From Nitriliruptoraceae bacterium (GTDB taxonomy: Bacteria; Actinomycetota; Nitriliruptoria; Nitriliruptorales; Nitriliruptoraceae), in the NCBI GenBank assembly GCA_007117945.1, contig SKTN01000423.1, positions 1 to 12,454 on the forward strand: a stretch of DNA of 12,454 bases. The letters run 5' to 3'. Numbering within the stretch: position 1 is the first letter of the stretch; each line of letters starts with the position of its first letter. The position numbers were made by a program, and so were the translations under genes. The notes under the pieces are model-generated. The model made no database searches. It saw only the letters and a list, made by a program, of their open reading frames with translations, and had not been told where the DNA came from. Below are positions 6,982-12,454 of this stretch, one piece after another.

Positions 6982-8007
6982 GTGCCGAAGGTCACCCTGA
7001 AGGATGTGGCGGCCCGAGCGGGGGTCCACACCTCGACCGCGTCGCGGGCGCTCGACCCCGCCAAGGGCTCGATGGTGCACGAGGCCACGGTCGCCCGGGT
7101 CCGCGCGGCTGCGGAGGAGCTCGGCTACCAGGGCGATGCCGTCGCCAGTGGCCTGCGCCGTGGCCGCACCAACACCCTCGGGATCGTGGTGGCGGACCTC
7201 GGCAACCCCTTCATCGCGCCCGTGGTCCGAGGTGTGGAGAACCATCTGGATGGTCGGGGCCTCATGGCGCTGATCGCGGAGACGCGCGATGAGCACGAAC
7301 GGATGAACCGTGTGCTGCGCAACCTGGCAGCGCGACGGGTCGATGCGGTGATCGTCACGGCCGCACGCAGTGGCGACGAACGTGTCCTGCGCAAGGCGCA
7401 GCAGCAGATGCCCGTCGTGCTGGCCGTACGGCACCTCCCCGGCTCCGGCATCCCGGCGATCACCCACGACGACGAGCGCGGCGGCCGACTCGCTGCCGAG
7501 CACCTCCTCGAGCACGGACACCGGCGGATCGCACAGTTGTGCGGACCCCGTGACATCTCGTCCTTCCGGGGACGAGCGGCCGGCTTCCGCGAACGTCTCC
7601 GTGAAGAGGGCATCGAGGTCATCGAGGTGGACGACACCGCGCGACGCCCCATCCTGCTGGAGGGCCGCCGGCTGATGGAACTGCTCCTCGCCGGGTGGAG
7701 CGAGGCGCCGACCGCGGTGTTCGCCCACAACGACCTCATGGCCTTCGGCGCCCTGCAGGCCCTGGCTGGTCAGGGCCTGTCCTGTCCTCAGCACGTCGCG
7801 GTCATCGGCTACAACGACACGCCGATGACCGGGTTCACGGATCCGCCCATCACCACCGTACGCCTGCCGGGCTACGAGGTCGGTCGCATGGCAGCCGACC
7901 TCGCGGCGACGCTGATCGACGACCGCGAGCACCAGGGCAACTCGCTGTCGCTCCCCCCGGTGCTCGTCCCACGCAACTCGACGCTCGGCTGGCGTGCCGA
8001 GGGTTGA
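6982..8007 (+). CDS. LacI-family transcriptional regulator
   Basis: A 341-residue repressor-type regulator. The N-terminal helix-turn-helix is KVTLKDVAARAG (3-14) followed by HTSTASRAL (16-24); the hinge-helix region is about AVASGLRRG (53-61). The rest is a periplasmic-binding-protein-like sensor domain, with NTLGIVVADLGNPF, VFAHNDLMAFGALQAL and HVAVIGYNDTPMTGF as family landmarks. The GTG at 6982 was chosen because family homology starts there and GGAG (6973-6976) lies 5 nt upstream; the same frame stays open far to the left with no homology. It is divergent from the ABC operon with a LacI-type palindrome between them, so it probably represses that operon and possibly itself and the convergent catabolic operon. 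The effector is likely the transported compound or a metabolite of it (inference). Confidence 0.94.
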   Translation: MPKVTLKDVAARAGVHTSTASRALDPAKGSMVHEATVARVRAAAEELGYQGDAVASGLRRGRTNTLGIVVADLGNPFIAPVVRGVENHLDGRGLMALIAETRDEHERMNRVLRNLAARRVDAVIVTAARSGDERVLRKAQQQMPVVLAVRHLPGSGIPAITHDDERGGRLAAEHLLEHGHRRIAQLCGPRDISSFRGRAAGFRERLREEGIEVIEVDDTARRPILLEGRRLMELLLAGWSEAPTAVFAHNDLMAFGALQALAGQGLSCPQHVAVIGYNDTPMTGFTDPPITTVRLPGYEVGRMAADLAATLIDDREHQGNSLSLPPVLVPRNSTLGWRAEG

Positions 8008-8032
8008 GCGCCGCGCCCGGGCGCCGCGGCGC
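8008..8032. terminator. GC hairpin between convergent genes, probable bidirectional terminator
   Basis: gcgccgcg (8008-8015) pairs perfectly with cgcggcgc (8025-8032) around a 9-nt loop. The 33-bp gap also contains overlapping palindromes (8013-8024 and 8020-8033), so alternative stems are possible. It sits directly between the stop codons of the LacI gene and the aldehyde dehydrogenase gene. No T-tract is present on either strand. Confidence 0.55.
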
Positions 8033-8040
8033 CGCCGGGA

Positions 8041-9504
8041 TCAGGCCTCCCAGTCGACCGCGATGTACTTCGCCTCGAGGAACTCGAGCAGGCCCTCGTG
8101 CCCACCCTCGCGGCCGAGCCCGCTCTGCTTGACCCCGCCGAAGGGGGCCGCCGGGTCGGAGATGAAGCCGCGGTTGACCCCGACCATGCCCGCATCGACC
8201 CGCTCCGCGACGCGCAGCGCCCGGGCGAGGTCGCCGGAGTAGACGTAGGCCGCCAGGCCGAAGGGGGTGTCGTTGGCGACCCTGACCGCCTCCTCCTCGG
8301 AGGCGAAGGTGACCACGGGCGCGACGGGACCGAAGATCTCCTGGGTGAGGATCGGGTCGTCAGCCGACACGTCGCCCAGCACGGTGGGTTCGAAGAAGCT
8401 ACCGACACCCTGGCGTGGACCGCCACCGACGAGTGCCTTCGCTCCGGAGCCGATCGAGGCCTCGACCATCTGCGCGATGTCATCACGGGCCGTGGCGGTG
8501 ATCATCGGGCCGACCTCGTTGTCGGGGTCGGTGCCCGGACCCACCTTGAGGGCAGCCATCCGCTCCGCGAGCCGGCTGGTGAACTCCTCGGCGACCGCCT
8601 CCTCCACCAGGAACCGGTTGGCCGCGATGCAGGACTCCCCGGCGTTGCGCATCTTCGCGACCATCGCGCCGTCGACAGCCGCCTCGATGTCGGCATCTGC
8701 GAACACGAGGAAGGGCGCGTTGCCGCCCAACTCCATGGAGCAGTTGAGGACCTTGTCCGCCGCCTGTCGCAGCAGGAGACGCCCGACCTCCGTGGACCCG
8801 GTGAAGGAGAGCTTGCGGGTGGCGGGATGCTCGAGCATGGCCTCGACGACGGGTCCCGGGTGCCGTGCGGTGACCACGTTGACCACACCGGCGGGGGCAC
8901 CCGCCTGTTCCATCAGGTGGGCGATCGCCAGGGCGGTCAGGGGTGTCTCGGATGCAGGCTTGAGCACCACGGTGCAGCCCGCGGCCAGCGCCGGACCGAT
9001 CTTGCGGGTGGCCATGGCCGCAGGGAAGTTCCACGGGGTGATCAGGACCGAGACACCGACGGGCTGGAGCACGGTGAGGATGCGTTTGTCCCCGCCCGGG
9101 GCGTGCTGGACGTGGCCAGCGCCGCGGACCGCCTCCTCGGCGAACCACCGGTAGAACTCGGCGGCGTAGGTGACCTCACCCTCGGCATCCCGTCGGCTCT
9201 TCCCGCCCTCGAGCGCGATGAGCTCCGCGAGGGCGTCGCGGTGCGCGATCATCAGCTCGTAGGAGCGCCGCAGGATCTCCCCGCGTGCCCGTGGTGGGGT
9301 CGCTGCCCAGCTGTCGGCGGCGGCAGCGGCCGCGTCCACGGCGGCACGGCCGTCGTCCGGCGAGCCGCTCGCCACGTCGGCCAGGACCTCGTCGGTAGCT
9401 GGGTCGAGCACCTCGATGCGCTCGCCGTCCGACGCGTCCCGCCACTGGCCACCGATGTAGAGACCGGTGGGCAGATCGGCGATGGGCAGGGCGTGGGAGC
9501 TCAC
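8041..9504 (-). CDS. NAD(P)-dependent aldehyde dehydrogenase, succinate-semialdehyde dehydrogenase-like
   Basis: A 487-residue aldehyde dehydrogenase oxidising an aldehyde to the carboxylic acid in the cytoplasm. Landmarks: oxyanion Asn159 in ITPWNFP, cofactor Lys182 in LKPASETP, Rossmann loop FTGSTEVG (234-241), general base Glu258 in MELGGNAP, nucleophile Cys292 in NAGESCIAANRF, and the C-terminal EIFGPVAPV and PFGGVKQSGLGREGG motifs. Overall it looks most like the GabD/succinate-semialdehyde branch, but family members accept many aldehydes, so the substrate is open. The GTG at 9504 was chosen because it overlaps the E1 beta stop by 4 nt (GTGA), AGAAGG lies 7 nt upstream, and the longer frame to 9639 adds a non-homologous Arg/Pro-rich tail inside E1 beta. 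Last gene of the operon; its coupling to E1 beta suggests it handles an aldehyde formed by that enzyme or its pathway. Confidence 0.92.
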   Translation of the reverse strand: MSSHALPIADLPTGLYIGGQWRDASDGERIEVLDPATDEVLADVASGSPDDGRAAVDAAAAAADSWAATPPRARGEILRRSYELMIAHRDALAELIALEGGKSRRDAEGEVTYAAEFYRWFAEEAVRGAGHVQHAPGGDKRILTVLQPVGVSVLITPWNFPAAMATRKIGPALAAGCTVVLKPASETPLTALAIAHLMEQAGAPAGVVNVVTARHPGPVVEAMLEHPATRKLSFTGSTEVGRLLLRQAADKVLNCSMELGGNAPFLVFADADIEAAVDGAMVAKMRNAGESCIAANRFLVEEAVAEEFTSRLAERMAALKVGPGTDPDNEVGPMITATARDDIAQMVEASIGSGAKALVGGGPRQGVGSFFEPTVLGDVSADDPILTQEIFGPVAPVVTFASEEEAVRVANDTPFGLAAYVYSGDLARALRVAERVDAGMVGVNRGFISDPAAPFGGVKQSGLGREGGHEGLLEFLEAKYIAVDWEA

Positions 9505-10478
9505 TGGACGACCTTCTGAGCTGCTTCCACGATGCGCTCGACCGAGGGCAGGAACTCGTCCTCCAGCGCGTCGGCACTCGGCAGGGGGATGTGGGGGGTC
9601 GTGACACGGGTGAGGGGGCCGTCGAGGTGCCAGAAGCACTCCTCGGCGACGATCGACACGATCTCCGCCCCCCAGCCGACCAGCCGCGGGTTCTCCTCCA
9701 CCGTCACCAGACGACTGGTGCGCTTGACGGACTCGATCACGGTGGCCGTGTCCAGCGGGACCAGGCTTCGCAGGTCGATGACCTCCGCGGAGATGCCGAT
9801 CTCATCGAGCTCCTCAGCGGCCGCCACCGCCCGGGGCACCATCGACGCGAGGGCGACGATCGTCACGTCGGTGCCGGAGCGCACCGTCGTCGCGACACCG
9901 AGCTCGTCGACGATCTCCCCGTCGGGCACCTCGCCCTTGCTCGGGTAGAGGGACTTCTGCTCGAAGAACATGACCGGATCAGGATCGCGGATCGCCGCGG
10001 CCAGCAGGCCGATGACGTCGCGGGGGTTGGAGGGGGCCACCACCTTCAGGCCCGGGATCGCCATCGCCCAGTTCTCCACCGCCTGCGAGTGCTGCGCGCC
10101 GAAGCGCAGCCCCCCACCGTTAGCGGTGCGGATCACCAGCGGCATCGTGACCTGGCCGTCGGTCATGTACCGGGTCTTCGGGATCTCCACGGCGACCAGG
10201 TCCCAGCAGGTCGCCAGGAAGTCGGAGAACATGATCTCCGCCACCGGCTTCAGGCCGGTCATCGCCGCGCCCATGGCGGCGCCGAGGATCGCCTCCTCGG
10301 AGATCGGGGTGTCGCGCACACGGTCGGGGCCGAACTCCTCGAGCAGGCCCTTGGTGGCCTTGAACACGCCACCGGCCGCAGCGACGTCCTCGCCGATGAA
10401 GAACACGGACGGGTCGCGCCGCATCTCCTGGGCGAGGCCCCTCGCCACGGCATCCCGGTAGGTGATCAGTTCCGCCAT
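9501..10478 (-). CDS. 2-oxoacid/acetoin dehydrogenase E1 component, beta subunit
   Basis: A 325-residue transketolase-like subunit that forms an alpha2-beta2 TPP-dependent E1 with the neighbouring alpha subunit. Family landmarks: GEDVAAAGGVFKATKGL (29-45), RVRDTPISE with conserved Glu61 (TPP activation), GAAMGAAMTGLKPVAEIMF, and FGAQHSQ with conserved His130. Its length is that of PdhB/AcoB proteins. The reaction is decarboxylation of a 2-oxoacid, or cleavage of acetoin-like hydroxyketones, with acyl transfer to a lipoyl E2; sequence alone does not separate these. The start overlaps the end of the alpha gene by 13 nt and its stop overlaps the aldehyde dehydrogenase start by 4 nt. No E2 or E3 gene follows, which is unusual for such pairs. 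Confidence 0.93.
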   Translation of the reverse strand: MAELITYRDAVARGLAQEMRRDPSVFFIGEDVAAAGGVFKATKGLLEEFGPDRVRDTPISEEAILGAAMGAAMTGLKPVAEIMFSDFLATCWDLVAVEIPKTRYMTDGQVTMPLVIRTANGGGLRFGAQHSQAVENWAMAIPGLKVVAPSNPRDVIGLLAAAIRDPDPVMFFEQKSLYPSKGEVPDGEIVDELGVATTVRSGTDVTIVALASMVPRAVAAAEELDEIGISAEVIDLRSLVPLDTATVIESVKRTSRLVTVEENPRLVGWGAEIVSIVAEECFWHLDGPLTRVTTPHIPLPSADALEDEFLPSVERIVEAAQKVVQ

Positions 10479-11485
10479 GATGCGCCCCCATCGGCCCAGA
10501 GGTTGGTGTACGCGGCCTCGATCGCGGGTGGTGGGGCCGCTTTCGCCGCCTCGGTGGCGGCGTCGACATCGGCCGCGGCCTCCACCTCGATGCCGGTGAG
10601 CACGTCCTCAGCCACACCGCGGGACAGCAGGCGTTCGCGGTAGGTCGGGACGGGGTCGCGCGACAACCACTCCGCGACCTCCTCGTCCGGCCGGTACTGG
10701 CCGGGATCTGCGCGCGAGTGCCCGCCGTGGCGGTAGGTCTTGGCCTCGATCAGCGACGGGCCACCCCCGTCACGCGCACGCTCGATCGCCGTGGTCGCGA
10801 CCTCGCACACCGCGTCAGGGTCGTTGCCGTCGACGATGATGGACTCCAGCCCGTACGCGGAGGCGCGGTCGGCAGCCGGGTGCTCCACGGCGGTGACGTC
10901 GCCGATCGGGGTGTACTCCATGTACAGGTTGTTCTCGCACACGAACACCACGGGCAGGTTCCACACCTTGGCCAGGTTCAGCGCCTCGTGGAAGGCACCG
11001 ATGTTGGTGGTGCCGTCGCCGAAGAAGCACACCGTGACCTGTCCGGTCCCGCGGACCTGTGCTGACCAGGCCGCCCCGTTGGCGATCGGTAGGTGGGCAC
11101 CGATGATGGCGTAGGAACCCATCGCGCCGTGCTCGACGCTGGTCAGGTGCATGGAGCCACCCTTGCCGCCGCACACGCCGTTGGCACGACCCAGCAGCTC
11201 GCCCATCACGCCGGCCATGGGCGTGCCCCGGGCCAGGGTGTGCGCGTGGCCACGGTAGGTGGCGAAGGTGTAGTCGTCCTCGCGCATCGCCTCCCCGAAA
11301 CCGGCGGCGATGGCCTCCTGGCCGAGCGAGAGGTGGGAGGTGCCCTTGACCAGGCCCTCCATGAACAACCGGTACGCCCGCTCCTCGAAGGAGCGGATCC
11401 GGAAGATCTGGCGGTACAGACCGAGCCAGACCTGCTCCTCGGGGGAGGTGTCCTCGGTGGGCTCGGCGATCTCTGTGACAGACAT
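10466..11485 (-). CDS. 2-oxoacid/acetoin dehydrogenase E1 component, alpha subunit
   Basis: A 339-residue TPP-binding subunit of the E1 enzyme. The TPP/Mg motif starts at FFGDGTTN (GDG at 156-158) and ends at CENN (NN at 185-186), the standard GDG-x(26-28)-NN layout. Other landmarks are TYRGHAH (76-82), GGKGGSMH (106-113) and the regulatory-loop-like stretch YRHGGHSRADPGQYR. GANG/GGKGGSMH and the short length recall acetoin dehydrogenase alpha as much as pyruvate or branched-chain E1 alpha, so the substrate is left open. The ATG at 11485 was preferred over an in-frame ATG at 11554 because homology starts there, GAGGA lies 4-8 nt upstream, and the longer form would extend into the M24 gene. 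It begins 10 nt after the M24 stop, which indicates one transcript. Confidence 0.93.
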   Translation of the reverse strand: MSVTEIAEPTEDTSPEEQVWLGLYRQIFRIRSFEERAYRLFMEGLVKGTSHLSLGQEAIAAGFGEAMREDDYTFATYRGHAHTLARGTPMAGVMGELLGRANGVCGGKGGSMHLTSVEHGAMGSYAIIGAHLPIANGAAWSAQVRGTGQVTVCFFGDGTTNIGAFHEALNLAKVWNLPVVFVCENNLYMEYTPIGDVTAVEHPAADRASAYGLESIIVDGNDPDAVCEVATTAIERARDGGGPSLIEAKTYRHGGHSRADPGQYRPDEEVAEWLSRDPVPTYRERLLSRGVAEDVLTGIEVEAAADVDAATEAAKAAPPPAIEAAYTNLWADGGASWRN

Positions 11486-11495
11486 GGGTCCTCGC

Positions 11496-12454
11496 TCAGT
11501 ACTCGTTGGTGACGACCAGTTCCTCCGCGGGGAAGAGCGTGAGCAGCTCGGCACCGCCGGCGGTGACGACGACCTCCTCCTCGATGCGTGCAGCAGAGTG
11601 ACCGTCGGAGGCGGGCCAGAAGGTCTCCAGGGCGAAGACCATCCCTTCCTTGATCTCCACCGGGTTCTCCGGGGAGTTGAGCTTGGAGATCACGGGACGC
11701 TCGTGGAGGCCGAGGCCGAGGCCGTGACCGAACTGCAGCCCGAAGGCCTCCATCTCCGAGGAGAAGCCGAACTCGGTGGCATCCGGCCACAGTCGGGCGA
11801 TCTCGTCGGTGCCCACACCGGGCTTGACCATCTCGATCGCGGCGTCGATCAGCTCACGGGCGGTCTTGTAGGCGTCGCGATGCGCCTGGGTCGCCCGCCC
11901 GACCGCGAAGGTGCGGTAGTAGCAGGTGCGGTAGCCGTTGAAGGCGTGGATGATGTCGAAGTACGCCTGGTCACCGGGGCGGATGAGCCGGTCGGAGAAC
12001 ACGTGCGGGTGCGGGCTGCACCGCTCGCCGGCGATGGAGTTGATCGCCTCCACCTGCTCGGAGCCCATCTCGAAGAGCCGCTTGGTGGCCAGGGCGACGA
12101 TGTCCGACTCGCGGACGCCCGGCTTCAGCGCCTCGTAGATGTCGTGGTAGACGCCGTCCACCATGGAGGCAGCCTGGGAGAGCAGCAGGATCTCGTCGAT
12201 GTTCTTGATCTCTCGGGCGTCGAGCATCACCTGCTGACCGTCACGGATGTCCAGGCCCTCCGCTTCCAGCGCCCGGAGGAACGGGATCTCGGTCACGTCG
12301 ACACCGACGGGCATGTCAGCGACACCCTCGTCACGCAGCACCGCCGCGATCTCCGCCGCCGCCCCGTGCGGCAGCCCACCGTCGGGGGCGATCGCGCCCT
12401 GCAGGCCGGCGTTCCCGCCGCGCGACTGCTCCGGCAGCAGCCACGGCGAGTGCA
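11496..12454 (-). CDS. M24 metallopeptidase-family hydrolase (Xaa-Pro peptidase/creatinase-like), 5' partial
   Basis: Pita-bread-fold M24 protein; members cleave Xaa-Pro peptides or C-N bonds of small molecules (creatinase, ectoine hydrolase). The frame is open to the window edge: beyond the GTG at 12341 it continues upstream with SPWLLPEQSRGGNAG and further residues, so the true start is outside and about 318 residues are visible. Numbering from that GTG, the family metal site is partly kept: D129 (FDIIHAFNGY), H206 and H213 (FGHGLGLGLHERP), E239 (MVFALETFW) and E254 (ARIEEEVV). The second metal Asp, expected 11 residues after D129, is Cys140 (in RTCYYRTF; codon at 11922-11924). Peptidase activity is thus uncertain. 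It lies 10 nt upstream of E1 alpha in the same operon, which favours a catabolic small-molecule substrate over housekeeping peptide turnover (inference). Confidence 0.85.
   Translation of the reverse strand, partial: HSPWLLPEQSRGGNAGLQGAIAPDGGLPHGAAAEIAAVLRDEGVADMPVGVDVTEIPFLRALEAEGLDIRDGQQVMLDAREIKNIDEILLLSQAASMVDGVYHDIYEALKPGVRESDIVALATKRLFEMGSEQVEAINSIAGERCSPHPHVFSDRLIRPGDQAYFDIIHAFNGYRTCYYRTFAVGRATQAHRDAYKTARELIDAAIEMVKPGVGTDEIARLWPDATEFGFSSEMEAFGLQFGHGLGLGLHERPVISKLNSPENPVEIKEGMVFALETFWPASDGHSAARIEEEVVVTAGGAELLTLFPAEELVVTNEY

Noticed and set aside
6907..7932. Minus-strand frame of 341 codons opposite the LacI regulator
   Set aside because: Antisense to a gene with an unmistakable LacI helix-turn-helix and sensor domain; its own translation has no domain.
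8098..9519. Plus-strand open frame of 473 codons opposite the aldehyde dehydrogenase
   Set aside because: It is a mirror of the ALDH codon pattern, with low-complexity Gly/Arg/Asp/Val sequence and no recognisable domain.
9591..10643. Plus-strand open frame of 350 codons opposite E1 beta
   Set aside because: Antisense shadow with Arg/His/Gly/Asp-rich translation, against a gene with full E1 beta motifs.
11496..12454. Reading the M24 protein as a DMSP lyase (DddP) or ectoine hydrolase
   Set aside because: Both belong to this fold, but the Asp-rich metal motif I recall for DddP is absent (Ile and Cys at the corresponding places), and no ectoine or DMSP pathway neighbours are visible. Kept as an M24-family hydrolase.

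Overview
The window is a compact, very GC-rich stretch with strong G/C at third codon positions. The substrate-binding lipoprotein has a long acidic linker after its lipobox, and one regulator and one dehydrogenase start with GTG. This suggests a high-GC actinobacterium; the acidic linker would fit lineages such as Nitriliruptoria, but that placement is only a guess. No rRNA, tRNA, CRISPR array, IS element or phage gene was seen.

Layout, left to right. (1) 1-755, minus: C-terminally truncated family-4-type glycosyltransferase, apparently separate from the rest. (2) 756-1050: non-coding, with a strong hairpin (983-1022) that probably ends the next operon. (3) 1051-6753, minus: five-gene CUT2-type sugar/polyol ABC operon, transcribed right to left: fused double ATPase, two permeases, lipoprotein binding protein, SDR dehydrogenase. 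The first three genes overlap by 4 nt at each junction. (4) 6754-6981: divergent control region with a textbook -35/-10 promoter (TTGACA, 17 nt, TAGTGT), a perfect 14-bp LacI-type palindrome just after the -10, a second near-consensus LacI-type site before the regulator gene, and a 16-bp imperfect direct repeat in the ABC leader. (5) 6982-8007, plus: LacI-family regulator. (6) 8008-8032: GC hairpin between convergent genes. (7) 8041-12454, minus: second operon, in transcription order an M24 metallopeptidase-like hydrolase (5' end outside the window), E1 alpha, E1 beta and an aldehyde dehydrogenase, with very short gaps or overlaps.

Working model (inference): a LacI repressor controls uptake of a small carbohydrate or polyol by a CUT2 transporter. 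The SDR oxidises it, a TPP-dependent E1 of the acetoin/2-oxoacid dehydrogenase type cleaves a C-C bond, and the aldehyde dehydrogenase oxidises a released aldehyde. The M24 protein could hydrolyse a C-N or related bond in the substrate. The substrate is not identifiable from sequence alone.

Three points stand out. No E2 or E3 gene is next to the E1 pair, and an aldehyde dehydrogenase occupies the position where E2 usually lies. The M24 protein has Cys in place of a canonical metal-binding Asp. The SDR has Gln in place of the catalytic Lys of YxxxK.
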